This document shows positions 52,601-61,341 of a stretch of 64,000 bases of DNA, one piece after another. Under the pieces are notes generated by a model. It had not been told where the DNA came from, did no database searches, and saw only the letters and a program-made list of their open reading frames with translations. This stretch comes from Sandaracinaceae bacterium (GTDB lineage Bacteria > Myxococcota_A > Polyangia > Polyangiales > JADJQN01), in NCBI GenBank assembly GCA_016712745.1, contig JADJQN010000015.1, positions 620,001 to 684,000 of the forward strand, read 5' to 3'. The position numbers and the translations under genes were made by a program. The stretch's first letter is position 1. Every line of letters starts with the position of its first letter.

Positions 52601-52813
52601 GCGCTCAATAGGAATGGTGATCTGTTTCTCGACTTCCGGCGGTGCAAGTCCCGCCAGCTGCGTAACGATGTTCACTTGCAGGTTCGTGACGTCAGGGAAG
52701 GCTTCGACAGGCGTGTTCAAGTATGCGTGAACACCGTACGTCGCGATGCCGAGCGTGAGACCAAGAACAGCGAGGCGTCGCTTGACGCACAGCTCAATGA
52801 ATTTCTGCAGCAT
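49673..52813 (-). CDS. CzcA/CusA-family RND heavy-metal efflux pump
   Basis: A 1046-residue RND transporter with 12 membrane helices. The CzcA-type proton-relay motif in helix 4 reads AIDFGIIVDGAVILVEN. Porter-domain starts and the ELDEGDIL segment are typical of the HME-RND group, which exports divalent or monovalent metal ions to the periplasm or outside using the proton gradient. The substrate metal cannot be told reliably. It follows the membrane-fusion gene by 15 bp in one operon. No outer-membrane CzcC-like gene is adjacent. Confidence 0.92.
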   Translation of the reverse strand: MLQKFIELCVKRRLAVLGLTLGIATYGVHAYLNTPVEAFPDVTNLQVNIVTQLAGLAPPEVEKQITIPIERALNGTPGMISMRSDSMFGLSLILLTFEDGTDPFRSRVLVEQRLHQAELPDGVTPELAPDATPLGEVYIYRLTSDRHTLTELRSEQEWNVAPMLKRVPGVADVVVRGGFLKEYHVEADPSRLLAHGLTLSDVNDALERANRNSGGGFMDSGDQQLVIRGVGYFQNAREIESVVLKSEGGVPVTIADVGRVVQSHTPRQGTAGFNDNPESVEGLVLMRRGENPSIVLEGLHEKLALLNHGLLPDGMRIETFLDRTLLVDRTLETVHHSLLEGAVLCIAIVYIFLRSLRGSLIVGSVIPLALLTAFIGLYAIGLPANLISMGAIDFGIIVDGAVILVENVIHKLQEHPPRNTRERLSLITSAAVSVAQPTLFAMAIIIAAMIPIFTLQRVEGRIFRPLALTYSFALIGALLFSLAFVPALCGLLMRIKDAQTKEPAFIEKLRNKYRSILVWLLRKRAVVIGAVLTLLALGGLVGSQLGSEFLPELDEGDILLFVEMPSSIALPKAQKILQEMRRRIRQFPEVISVDTRHGRPEDGLDSLTVNMADNVVHLKPRDQWRAGWDKGRLTEAIRSALEDIPGVRFNFSQPIKDSVEEAISGVRGKIVLKIFGPDLRVMRETLLHAMDSIRRVRGVTDLALYRDRSVPQLEIAVNRPALAIHGVDVATVQTTISTALAGHVVTELWEEERVVPVRLRLPQSEREDLDRIGEIMVPTPQGARVPLRELTHIALTPGRTSISRENNSRALALKFNVEGRDLGSVVADAIAAVHRDVAPHMADGYHISWTGEFENQQRAMKRLSIVVPLAIMVVFVLLYMALGSARTAGTVLLAAPFAMCGGIFALALTHINVSVSAAIGFIALLGQVSLAALLVLGAIDDRRRAGDDIMTAVVSGSTERFRAIIMTALLAMLGLMPMAVSTAVGSETQKPFAVVIIGGMVTTLFVTLFAVPVIYTFVAAKKFKNLESFDDEDPPSPAASGVSAEG

Positions 52814-52828
52814 GGGGACCGTACCTAA

Positions 52829-53941
52829 CTAAATGAGAAGGTCTGCTTCGCCATCGAGCAAAAGTGCGCCGCTAACGACAACCCGTTCCCCCGCTTGCAG
52901 GCCGCTCAACACCTGCACACGCCCGTCGATGGATTGGCCGACCTGAACGGCGCGCCGTGTGAAACTACCGTCCCCGTTGTCGATGTAGACTGCGTAGGTC
53001 GACCCATCGCGGATCACGATCGCTTGCGACGGCAACGTAATGCCCGCCTCGGCCGAATCGATGGCAACACGACCGAACATACCCGGGCGCAAGCCGGCGG
53101 GGGCGTGGTCGAGCGCGATGCGCACGTTCATGGTTCGCAGCTCGTTGTCGACGGTCGCACCCACGGCCACAACGCGTCCATCGATCGCCGCTTCGATGCC
53201 CGTGAGCTGGATATGCGCGCTTGCGCCGTCGTGAACGAGCGCAACGTCGCGTTCGAAGACCGAGGCTTCGACGAGGATGGCGTTGGGGTCGCCTATCTCA
53301 ATCACTGCGGGTCCGTCTGGTTCGACGCTTCCACCGAGGGTCGCGTTGCGACTAATGACTGTGCCGGCGATGGGGGAACGCAGGATCACATCGCCGCCAG
53401 CACCTCCGCCAACGAACGAAACGGTGGTGCGCGCCCGAGCGACTTCGGCTTCAAGTTCGGCGACGTGTACTTCCGCCGAGAGTTTTTCTGCTTCGGTACC
53501 GACGCCTTGCTCGAGCATTCGCACGGCGCGATCTCGCACCATGCGCGCGGCCGCGAGCTGTTGTAGCGACGTCGACATCTGCGCGCGCGCCGACGCCGCG
53601 TCAGGACTTCGTATGCCGATCAATGGCGCACCTTGTAGTACGTGATCCCCGACGTTGACGAGCAGCTGCGTGACTCGACCAGCCATCGGAGAGCCCACTT
53701 CCGAAATCGCGCCGTCGCGAAAGATGAGCTTACCGGGCACCCGGAGCGCCGCGGCTCCTGAAACGACCCTGGCCGGCTCAACCGTGATGAAGCGGCGTGA
53801 GCCCGGAGTCAGATGCACGGTTCCGTCCACATGATGCACGGCGGGCGGGCCCTGACCCGCAGCCGCCGGCGCATGCTCGGCACCGCAGCCCGCGAGGCCC
53901 ACACTCATGACAATCAGAATCCCAAGGGCGAAGCGTTGCAT
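52829..53941 (-). CDS. CzcB/HlyD-family membrane fusion lipoprotein
   Basis: A 370-residue periplasmic adaptor with lipobox (MSVGLAGCGAEH), a lipoyl half (GSPMAGRVTQLLVNVGDHV) and its partner (ILRSPIAGTVISRN), a helical hairpin (about 115-165), a beta-barrel and an MP domain. It joins the RND pump encoded directly downstream to an outer membrane channel. A His-containing N-terminal segment (AVHHVDGTVH) may hold metal. A terminator-like hairpin precedes the gene, so it has its own promoter within 130 bp. Confidence 0.9.
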   Translation of the reverse strand: MQRFALGILIVMSVGLAGCGAEHAPAAAGQGPPAVHHVDGTVHLTPGSRRFITVEPARVVSGAAALRVPGKLIFRDGAISEVGSPMAGRVTQLLVNVGDHVLQGAPLIGIRSPDAASARAQMSTSLQQLAAARMVRDRAVRMLEQGVGTEAEKLSAEVHVAELEAEVARARTTVSFVGGGAGGDVILRSPIAGTVISRNATLGGSVEPDGPAVIEIGDPNAILVEASVFERDVALVHDGASAHIQLTGIEAAIDGRVVAVGATVDNELRTMNVRIALDHAPAGLRPGMFGRVAIDSAEAGITLPSQAIVIRDGSTYAVYIDNGDGSFTRRAVQVGQSIDGRVQVLSGLQAGERVVVSGALLLDGEADLLI

Positions 53942-54035
53942 CCCCCAACGTTATGCAACGCGCGATCCAGCAGGCGGCATGCGTTAACGCGGTAAAATGC
54001 GCGCAGCGCGTAGTTGCAAAGGACTGCGGTCGAAA

Positions 54036-54067
54036 GAAACTTGCGAGGCGACTCGCAAGAAAGTTTC
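54036..54067 (-). terminator. Terminator-like hairpin after the NtrC-type gene
   Basis: On the minus strand GAAAC/GTTTC and CTTGCGAG/CTCGCAAG arms form a hairpin (inner arms 54040-54047 and 54052-54059, loop GCGA) directly after the regulator stop codon, followed by a T-rich TTTCTTTC. It separates the two-component operon from the efflux operon. Confidence 0.65.
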
Positions 54068-54071
54068 GAGG

Positions 54072-55466
54072 TCAGCTAGACGATTTGATGCCGCCCTCGG
54101 CGACTTTTTTGGCAATCGTCGGGAACGAGACATCCAGAATTCGCGCGGCCTGCGTCTTGTTGCCGTCGGTTTGGGCGAGGATGTGTTCGAGGTAGAGCGC
54201 TTCGAGTTGGCGCAACGTGGGCGGCGGCGCGCCAGGTGGCAGGCGCACACTGAAGAAGTTCTCGCTGGTGGATGGCGCGGTGCGAGCCGTCCCGAGCACG
54301 AGCGAATTCGCGGTGAGCTTAGTTCCGGTTTCGAGAATCATGGCGCGTTCGATTACGTTTCGAAGCTCGCGCACGTTGCCGGGGTAGGGATACTTTGAAA
54401 GTGCATCGACCGCAGCATCATCGATCCCGTCAAGCTTGCGCCCCAAACGCAGCGCCGTCGTGCGCATAAAGGTTTCAGCGAGGGGCAAAATGTCTTCAGG
54501 GCGTTCGCGCAGGGGCGGTACCACGAGGTGGAACACGTCGATGCGATGAAAGAGGTCGAGACGGAAGCGGCCCTCTTCGACGTCGTGCGCAAGGTCCCGG
54601 TTCGTTGCCGAGATAAAACGTATGTCGACGCTCAGGTCTCGCGTTCCGCCGACGCGGCGAAAGCGCATCGTTTCGAGAACACGCAGCAGCTTTGCCTGGA
54701 TGCCAAGCCCAAGGTCCCCAATTTCATCTAGGAAGAGGGTTCCCTCTGTCGCAAGCTCAAGCAGCCCGGGCTTGGAGGCCTTCGCGTCCGTGAATGCACC
54801 ACGCTCATGACCAAAGAGCTCCGTCTCCGCGAGTGAGTCAGCAATCGCTGCGCAATTGAGCTCGATGAGCGCGGCTTCCGAGCGGCCCGCGGTATGGGCA
54901 TGAATGTAGCGCGCCAGCATGTCCTTGCCGGAGCCTGTTTCGCCTTGTAGGAGCACCGCGGTGTCAGGACTTGCGGCAACGCGCCGCGCCATGTCGAGGA
55001 CTTTCAGCATGGCGGGGCTCTTGGATTTCTCGAGCTGCGAGCTGACATCGCCTTCGCGCGATTTGAGCGCGCGCACGCGGCGCTCGAGACGCCGCCGTTC
55101 CAGAGCCTTTTGCAACTTGATAACAAGATCGGGAAGTTGAACGGGCTTGGTGATGTAGTCGTCGGCACCACGACGCAACGCATCCACGGCGTTGTCGACT
55201 TCGGCGTACGCGGTAACCATCAAGACTACTGTGTCGGTGCTCCGCTCCCGCGCGTCGTGGACGAGCTGCGCGAGCACATCGACACCGTCGGCGTCGGGCA
55301 GATTGCGATCAAGAATAACGAGGTCGGTCGGAGCTTTGCGCCAGAGCTCGATCCCCAGCGCAGCGTTGGGTGCCGTGCGAACGTCGTAGCCCTCCTCGCG
55401 CAACGCGGCTTCCACGATTACGCGGAAGGACTTCTCGTCGTCGATCAGTAAGACGCTCTCGTTCAT
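54072..55466 (-). CDS. NtrC-family sigma-54 response regulator
   Basis: A receiver domain (LLIDDEKS, phospho-acceptor LVILDRNLPDADG, KPVQ) is followed by a sigma-54 AAA+ domain with Walker A GETGSGKD, the GAFTDA loop (a common GAFTGA variant), Walker B LFLDEIGD and the arginine-finger region, and a C-terminal Fis-type HTH (GNKTQAARILDVSFPTIAKKV). It activates sigma-54 promoters when phosphorylated by the kinase encoded just upstream; the two genes overlap by 4 bp. The regulon is unknown; the efflux operon downstream is one candidate. Confidence 0.95.
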   Translation of the reverse strand: MNESVLLIDDEKSFRVIVEAALREEGYDVRTAPNAALGIELWRKAPTDLVILDRNLPDADGVDVLAQLVHDARERSTDTVVLMVTAYAEVDNAVDALRRGADDYITKPVQLPDLVIKLQKALERRRLERRVRALKSREGDVSSQLEKSKSPAMLKVLDMARRVAASPDTAVLLQGETGSGKDMLARYIHAHTAGRSEAALIELNCAAIADSLAETELFGHERGAFTDAKASKPGLLELATEGTLFLDEIGDLGLGIQAKLLRVLETMRFRRVGGTRDLSVDIRFISATNRDLAHDVEEGRFRLDLFHRIDVFHLVVPPLRERPEDILPLAETFMRTTALRLGRKLDGIDDAAVDALSKYPYPGNVRELRNVIERAMILETGTKLTANSLVLGTARTAPSTSENFFSVRLPPGAPPPTLRQLEALYLEHILAQTDGNKTQAARILDVSFPTIAKKVAEGGIKSSS

Positions 55467-57322
55467 GCGTTGGCCCTCAGCTCGCTCGCTGCTGTAGCTA
55501 CCGCAATGTCGAACTCGAGGCGAGCCCCGCCCAAGGGACTAGGCGAAAGGCGAATAGTTCCACCATGGGCCCGCACGAAACGCGCCGCTGTAGCTAAGCC
55601 GAGTCCGGTACCAGTTCGCTTTGTCGTCACGAAGGGCTCGAATGCTCGTTCGCCCAGGTCGGCGCGCACGCCATCGCCTGTGTCATCCACCCGAACATGC
55701 ACCCGACCGTCGTGGGAGTCCTCGACGCTTAGCACCACACGGCGCGGAGTGTGCTCGCTTGCGCTCGCGGCCTCGACGCCGTTGCGCAGTGCGTTGACAA
55801 TGACACTTTGAATTCGGTCAGAGTCGACATCCACGCGGATGGATGCCGGCACGTCGACGTCGACTTCGACGTTGAACGTCTGCGCGTGATCCTGAATGAG
55901 TGCCGCAGCCGTTTGCACGAGAAGCTGAAGCGGCACTGCTCGGCGTCGCAACGTGGGCTCCTTGGTGAAGTTCAGGAGATCATCCGAAAGCGCGCGTAGG
56001 CGCGAAACTTCGGAGCGTATCTGTTGCTGCACTTCGCGCAGCTCAGCGCGCCCATCCGTGTTTCGAATCAGAAGGTCGATGCCCATACCCACCGCATTCA
56101 ACGAGTTGCGAAGCTCGTGGCTAATAATGGCGCCCGCCTGCCCGATGACCGCGAGGCGCTCAGTCTCGACTAGGGCCGCCTGCGCTTCGCGCAACTCGCG
56201 CGTGCGCTCTTCAACGCGACGTTCTAGGGATTCCGCAAGCTCGGTGATCTGAGTCATGTCGAGGCGAATGCGCGCGTCCCGCTCTTTGAGGTTCGAAGAA
56301 AGGTCGCTGAACGCATTTTGCAGCGCTCCGATTTCATCACCTCGCAACGGGCCGGTATCGGTCTGCGTACTGGGAGCCATCTCGCGAACCTTCGTGGCCA
56401 ATGCGCGAATGGGCTCCGCGACGAAGCGCGACATGACGTAGCCAAGCACGAGCGCCATGATCAAAACAAACGCGGCGATATATACGAGCTCCAGCAATTC
56501 TTTCTGACTGCCGGGATCAATGCGGTCCCACTTCCACGAGTAGACGAGGCCCATACCGCCGGTTCTCACCGGCGCCCACACGTACAGCTCTCGCTCGGAT
56601 CCGGACCCGTCGGTCGCAGTTCCCGTTTCACCACGGTGGACGGAGCTAACCGCCTGTCGGAAGAAGAGTTGCCGCGGGCCGATGCCGCGCGACGCATAAA
56701 GCACGACTCCGCCCGGCGCAACGATTCCGAGCTCGCCCTTCGATCGGGTGGCGCGGCGGACCAATGGCCCAAACACGAGGTCGTCTTGTGAAACGTCCAG
56801 AACAGCGCGAAGGACCCCGCGCTGTCCGGATGGGTCAAGCCGCGTAGCGACGAGCATCATGACGGACGCGTGACCGACGTTGTCCACATCGCCGATAACC
56901 GTTGTGACCGCGGCGTCGTCTGCCATCCGCAACCACGAAGCGTTGTGATAGGAAAGGCCGCGGCATGGAATGTTGCTTGGTGCGGCCCACTGGCAATCGC
57001 CCCGAGCGTCGAAAAGCTGCACGCCGCCGCGCAGCACGGTGGACTGGCGCCACCCGTTGTTCAGACGTTCGTCGCGTGATCCGACGCCTTCCACCAGTTC
57101 GTTCTGGGCGACGATGCGCGACAAGCGCGTGAGTGCGTCACTGACGAGATCGAGCCGCTCGCGCAACGCGACGGCTTGCGCATCCGCAAAGAGAGCCTGG
57201 CGTTCCGAGACGGCCTCCGCCATATGGGCGCGGCTTTCGCGAAGCAGCAGCAAGGTCGTGACACCGACGCAGAAAAGGGCGAAAGAACTGAAGATGAGGG
57301 CTGTCTTAGTCGCCAGGCGCAT
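55463..57322 (-). CDS. Membrane sensor histidine kinase (cognate of the NtrC-type regulator)
   Basis: A signal-anchor helix (residues 6-25), a periplasmic sensor region with Cys and aromatic residues (about 30-265), a second membrane helix (LVYIAAFVLIMALVLGYVM), a HAMP domain, a coiled-coil, a HisKA domain with SHELRNSLNAVGMG and an HATPase_c domain (DDTGDGV, GTGLGLA). I chose ATG 57322 because it directly precedes the first helix; the frame is open to 57403. It transfers phosphate to the NtrC-type regulator downstream, with a 4-bp overlap. It is divergent from the membrane operon at 57368. Confidence 0.92.
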   Translation of the reverse strand: MRLATKTALIFSSFALFCVGVTTLLLLRESRAHMAEAVSERQALFADAQAVALRERLDLVSDALTRLSRIVAQNELVEGVGSRDERLNNGWRQSTVLRGGVQLFDARGDCQWAAPSNIPCRGLSYHNASWLRMADDAAVTTVIGDVDNVGHASVMMLVATRLDPSGQRGVLRAVLDVSQDDLVFGPLVRRATRSKGELGIVAPGGVVLYASRGIGPRQLFFRQAVSSVHRGETGTATDGSGSERELYVWAPVRTGGMGLVYSWKWDRIDPGSQKELLELVYIAAFVLIMALVLGYVMSRFVAEPIRALATKVREMAPSTQTDTGPLRGDEIGALQNAFSDLSSNLKERDARIRLDMTQITELAESLERRVEERTRELREAQAALVETERLAVIGQAGAIISHELRNSLNAVGMGIDLLIRNTDGRAELREVQQQIRSEVSRLRALSDDLLNFTKEPTLRRRAVPLQLLVQTAAALIQDHAQTFNVEVDVDVPASIRVDVDSDRIQSVIVNALRNGVEAASASEHTPRRVVLSVEDSHDGRVHVRVDDTGDGVRADLGERAFEPFVTTKRTGTGLGLATAARFVRAHGGTIRLSPSPLGGARLEFDIAVATAASELRANA

Positions 57323-57367
57323 AGCTACTGCGCATGCACATTGACACGGCAGGCCCCTACCAAGAAG

Positions 57368-58999
57368 ATGCGAGCGCAGATGGGCTTTTTCCGCCGCGAA
57401 CACGCGAGTTTAGGACCGGTTCTGGCTCTTCTGGTCAGCGCGTTCTCGCTGGCGGCTTGCTCGCTTGCCGCAACCCACGTTGCGCCCCCCGGACAACCCC
57501 TCGCCGAGAATGCCGAAGCGCTTCGGGAGACGATGCCCGACGCGCGTACGATTATCCGCGTGCCTCGTAGCGCCGATGACGGTGCGGGCTTGGATTTGGT
57601 GCAGTCGTATTTTCTGATGCGACGTGCTCGAGGTACGCAAGAGTTTTCGCCGTTCGGCTATGAGCCGGCGCCCGAGCTCATCGCACACGACCCGCGTGAG
57701 GTCGTCTTTGTGGATACAAGCGCTCCAGCCACTGCGGTCGAGTACATCGCGTACGCGATTGGCGAGCGTGAATTTGCGACACTCGGTTCGCCCGGCGTTG
57801 TTGTGACGGCGTCGCGGATCTCGCAGCCCCATGCGGCGACGAACGGCTTGCCGATGGTGCCGGAGGGACTGGACGTTTCGTCGACTGCGTCTGTCACGGT
57901 TCTGCCTATCGCGGGTGATGATGGGCATCATGTCGAGCTGCGCTTTGATCCGCTCGTCGGGCCAGGTCCGCAGCAGCGCGTGAATCGCTACGTAGTTTTG
58001 CGTGCGTCGAACGTGAACGGACCCTACACGCCGTTCGCGGGCAGCGTGGTAGATGCGCCCGAAGACGGAGCGAGGCCCGTGATATCGCGCATCACTGTCC
58101 CCGACAGCCGCCCCTATTGGTTTCGTGTAGTGGCGGTCGGCAACGACCCTCGGCCTATTGCGACCTTACCTATGCGCGACGCAAGCGGTGTAGTGGCGGA
58201 AGCGACGCTCTTCAATGCACAGAAGCTCAACGTCGCCATCGTTCTCCTGCTTACCATCTCGCTCACGCTCATCTTCATGGAGCTCGCGAAGAAGCCCGGA
58301 GCGAACATCTTCATCCGTCGCATTCCCGGTATCGATGCCATCGAGGAGGCGGTTGGTCGCGCGACGGAGATGGGCCGGCCCGTGCTCTACGTGCCTGGTA
58401 TCGACGAGATTCAAAATATTCAGACGATTGCATCGCTACTGATTCTAGGGCGCGTCTCGGAGATTGTTGCTCGCTACGACACGGACATCCTCGTGCCGTG
58501 CTGCATTCCGCTCGTCGCAAACGTGGGCGAAGAAGTTGTGCGCCAGGGATTTTACGATGCGGGGCGCCCCGACTCGCACAAGCCGCATAACGTTCAGTGG
58601 ATTAGCTCGGAGCAATTTGCGTTTTGCGCTGGCACCAACGGCATCATGCTGCGCGATAAGCCGGCCACCAATATCTTTCTCGGGCGCTTCTTCGCGGAGT
58701 CGCTCATTCTTGCCGAGACCGGATACGTGAACCGCGCGATTCAAATTGCGGGTACGGCTGAGATATCGCAGCTCCCCTTTTTCATTGCTGCATGTGACTA
58801 CACACTCATCGGCGAGGAGCTCTTCGCCGTAAGCGCCTACATGACGCGCGACCCGCGCCTCCTATCGACGCTCAAAGCGGCGGACTGGATCAAGGCGCTC
58901 GTGATCGGCGTGCTGGTGGTGAGCGCGGTCGTTGCTTTTATGTCGCCCGGCAGTGAGCTTACGAAAACCATCTTGCAGTTTTTGAATCCGGGCGAATGA
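57368..58999 (+). CDS. Uncharacterised lipoprotein-like membrane protein, first gene of a four-gene operon
   Basis: A signal (LALLVSAFSLAACSLA) gives a lipobox-like AAC. Residues about 110-275 contain an Fn3-like beta domain (VNRYVVLRASNVNGPYTPF, then YWFRVVAV). A membrane helix (LNVAIVLLLTISLTLIFMELA) leads into a C-terminal alpha/beta domain (about 315-510) with conserved-looking GRPVLYVPGIDEI, LVPCCIPLVANVGEE, LGRFFAESLI. A last membrane helix ends the protein. The C-terminal part resembles domains annotated only as DUF (DUF6754 from memory). Function unknown. ATG 57368 or ATG 57380 could start it. Confidence 0.7.
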   Translation: MRAQMGFFRREHASLGPVLALLVSAFSLAACSLAATHVAPPGQPLAENAEALRETMPDARTIIRVPRSADDGAGLDLVQSYFLMRRARGTQEFSPFGYEPAPELIAHDPREVVFVDTSAPATAVEYIAYAIGEREFATLGSPGVVVTASRISQPHAATNGLPMVPEGLDVSSTASVTVLPIAGDDGHHVELRFDPLVGPGPQQRVNRYVVLRASNVNGPYTPFAGSVVDAPEDGARPVISRITVPDSRPYWFRVVAVGNDPRPIATLPMRDASGVVAEATLFNAQKLNVAIVLLLTISLTLIFMELAKKPGANIFIRRIPGIDAIEEAVGRATEMGRPVLYVPGIDEIQNIQTIASLLILGRVSEIVARYDTDILVPCCIPLVANVGEEVVRQGFYDAGRPDSHKPHNVQWISSEQFAFCAGTNGIMLRDKPATNIFLGRFFAESLILAETGYVNRAIQIAGTAEISQLPFFIAACDYTLIGEELFAVSAYMTRDPRLLSTLKAADWIKALVIGVLVVSAVVAFMSPGSELTKTILQFLNPGE

Positions 59000-59000
59000 G

Positions 59001-59621
59001 ATGAGAACTACGCTTCCCCTTCTCATCACCTTCGTGCTCGGCGTCTTCTTTGTCGCGGAGTTTTTCATTCCGCACGCAGGCATTCACGGAACCGTATCGC
59101 TCTTGCAAGAGTGGGGCGCGGTGCTCGCGGCGTCCGCCTTTATTTTGGGCGGCGTGAACGTCATCCAAGTGAACATCCCCAAGATCGCGCGCCGCGAGAA
59201 GGATTGGCTCTACAAAGTCGTCCTGATTGTTTCCGCGTTCACCATGATCGTTGCAGGCATCATCAATCGTGAAGAGGGCGGCCTCTATAACTACGTGTAC
59301 ACGTACGTTTACACGCCTTCGAGTGCGACGATGTTCGCGCTTCTCTCCTTCTTCATTGCGTCAGCAGCGTTTCGCGCCTTTCGCGCGCGCAACGCCGAGG
59401 CAACGCTCATGCTCGTGGCGGCGATTGTCGTGATGCTGGGCGTGATTCCGCTTGGCGAGTGGCTGCACCCGACCTTCTTCCCGCTCTTGAAGGACTGGAT
59501 TCTCGAGTACGCAAACAACGCTGGCCGACGCGCCATCCTGATAGGCGCGGCTCTCGGCGCCGTGGCCACGGGATTGCGCGTCATCTTGGGTCTCGAACGT
59601 AGCCACTTGGGGAGCGACTGA
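59001..59621 (+). CDS. Multi-helix membrane protein of the four-gene operon
   Basis: Starts 1 bp after the previous stop. The 206 residues hold five or six membrane helices (LLITFVLGVFFVAEFFI, LAASAFILGGVNVIQ, MIVAGIINREEGGL and others). A conserved-looking short loop VNIPKIARREKDWLYK sits between helices 2 and 3. I recognise no family. It is likely an inner membrane subunit of a complex with its neighbours. Its stop codon overlaps the next ATG by 1 bp. Confidence 0.75.
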   Translation: MRTTLPLLITFVLGVFFVAEFFIPHAGIHGTVSLLQEWGAVLAASAFILGGVNVIQVNIPKIARREKDWLYKVVLIVSAFTMIVAGIINREEGGLYNYVYTYVYTPSSATMFALLSFFIASAAFRAFRARNAEATLMLVAAIVVMLGVIPLGEWLHPTFFPLLKDWILEYANNAGRRAILIGAALGAVATGLRVILGLERSHLGSD

Positions 59622-60502
59622 TGCTCGACTTCCTCACCCACCTCGACCGACGTTGGCTCTTTCTTGCCATGACATTCGCACTCGTGCTGCCGCTCTTGTG
59701 GCCCGCGCGTTTGCCTTTTCGCGTCAGCCGAATGGTGCAAGACGTCTACGATCAGGTTGAGCACCTGCCACCGAACTCGACTGTTCTATGCAGCATCGAC
59801 TACGACCCGGCGTCGCAGCCCGAGATTGAGCCGTTCACGCGCGCCGTTTTTCGCCATCTGCTTCGGGGCGGTCACAAGATGGTGATCATCACGCTCTGGG
59901 ATAAAGCGCCGCCCATCGTCAACGGCCTTATCGGTGATGTGATCGAAGGCGAATACGTGCGGGGCACGGGCTTCTTCGAAGGGCATCCGCATCCTGAATA
60001 CCGTTACGGCACGCACTACGCGTACCTCGGCTTCAAAGCAGGCAAAGAGACGGTCATCGCAGGCCTAGGCCAGAACTTTAGGCAGATCTATCCCGCTGAC
60101 TCCCGCGAGACGCCGCTCAGCCGCTTGCCGGTGATGGATCGTATCTCGTCGCTGCGCGACTTCCCGTTGATCATCAACTCGTCCGCGGGTTTTCCCGGCG
60201 CGAAGGAATATGTTCAGCAGGTCGTGACACGTTACAATCTGCCGTTTGTCGCCGCGACCACGGCGGTGTCGGTGACTGACCTGACTCCGTACTACCCGGC
60301 GCAGATTCGCGGTCTCATTCCGGGTATGCGCGGCTCGGCTGAGTACGAACAACTGATGGGCTATTCAGGCAACGGCATCGCCGGACTCAACGTACTGACC
60401 TTCGGCCAGCTGCTCGTCATCGCATCCATCGTGCTTGGCAACGTGATCTTCTTTGCGACGCGCCGTCGTGAACGCCTTGCGCGCACGCAGGGAGGGGCCT
60501 GA
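59621..60502 (+). CDS. Membrane protein with alpha/beta domain, third gene of the operon
   Basis: ATG 59621 overlaps the previous stop. A first helix (LFLAMTFALVLPLLWP) and a last one (LLVIASIVLGNVIFFAT) frame a soluble domain of about 200 residues. It has Rossmann-like strands (TVLCSIDYDPAS, KMVIITLWDKAPP, NSSAGFPGAKEYVQQVV, LPFVAATTAVSVTD). Topology suggests a domain facing one side of the membrane. Unknown family. The gene ends TGATG with the next one. Confidence 0.75.
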   Translation: MLDFLTHLDRRWLFLAMTFALVLPLLWPARLPFRVSRMVQDVYDQVEHLPPNSTVLCSIDYDPASQPEIEPFTRAVFRHLLRGGHKMVIITLWDKAPPIVNGLIGDVIEGEYVRGTGFFEGHPHPEYRYGTHYAYLGFKAGKETVIAGLGQNFRQIYPADSRETPLSRLPVMDRISSLRDFPLIINSSAGFPGAKEYVQQVVTRYNLPFVAATTAVSVTDLTPYYPAQIRGLIPGMRGSAEYEQLMGYSGNGIAGLNVLTFGQLLVIASIVLGNVIFFATRRRERLARTQGGA

Positions 60503-61305
60503 TGGTTAGCCTTTACGAAGTCTTTGGCCACTGGTTCGCGATCTTCATCACGGTAGCGACGCTCAGTTACCTTTACGAAGACAATCCTTTCTACAAATTC
60601 GTCGAGCACCTCTACGTCGGCACGACCATCGGCTACGAGATCATCGTCCAGTTCTACGACACGGTGAAACCCAATCTCATCGATCGCTTGGCAAGCCCCG
60701 CGCTCGGCGCATCGCGACTCGTCTACATTGGTTTGCTCGTCCTCGTGCTCTTCTTGTTCATGCGATACAACAAAAACCTCGCATGGCTTGGACGCATTCC
60801 GATTGCGTTCGTGATTGGTATTTATGCGGGGCAGAACGTACCCGCTGTTGCGAACAGCGATCTCATCGCCCAGGTGCAGGCCACGGTCGAGGGCGTGCGC
60901 AGCTTCGCAGCAGGCGACACGGCCGGCTCGCAGTTCCCGCTGTGGGCGCAGTATCTAGGCGTCTTCGTACTGGTGAGTGGCCTCATCGCCGGCCTCGTTT
61001 ACTTCTTCTTCTCCATCGAGCACAAAGGCTCGATCAAGCACATCTCGCGCTATGGAGTCTGGGTCTTGATGGTCGGCTTCGGCGCGAGCTTCGGCTTCAC
61101 CGTACAAGGCCGCATCTCCCTCGCCATCGGCCGCGCCATGCAATGCCTCGGCGTAAACGAAAGCGCAGCCCAAGCCGAAGCGTTTCATAGCCGCGTCGTC
61201 TCCGTCGTCTGCGTCGTCGTCATCTTCGGCACAATCATCTTCTTGCAACGCCGCACGAAGAAGAACACGCCCGACTCTGCGTCTCCCCCCACGCCGACTG
61301 GGTAG
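60502..61305 (+). CDS. Multi-helix membrane protein, last gene of the operon
   Basis: A 267-residue protein with about seven membrane helices. The conserved-looking N-terminus (YEVFGHWFAIFITVATLSYLYEDNPFYKFVEHLYVG) contains acidic and aromatic residues between helices; an RYNKNLAWLGRIP loop and a GASFGFTVQGRISLAIGR segment follow. I recognise no family. The 1-bp overlaps along all four genes show a tightly coupled unit; likely a single inner-membrane complex. The 3' end faces lexA with a repeat element between. Confidence 0.75.
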   Translation: MVSLYEVFGHWFAIFITVATLSYLYEDNPFYKFVEHLYVGTTIGYEIIVQFYDTVKPNLIDRLASPALGASRLVYIGLLVLVLFLFMRYNKNLAWLGRIPIAFVIGIYAGQNVPAVANSDLIAQVQATVEGVRSFAAGDTAGSQFPLWAQYLGVFVLVSGLIAGLVYFFFSIEHKGSIKHISRYGVWVLMVGFGASFGFTVQGRISLAIGRAMQCLGVNESAAQAEAFHSRVVSVVCVVVIFGTIIFLQRRTKKNTPDSASPPTPTG

Positions 61306-61341
61306 GTCTCGGCGTGGATTGGCGAGGCCCATTCGGAGGGT

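Noticed and set aside
57341..57346. TTGACA as promoter of the membrane operon
   Set aside because: A -10 at 17-base spacing would fall on the ATG at 57368 and matches TATAAT poorly, so I do not call it.
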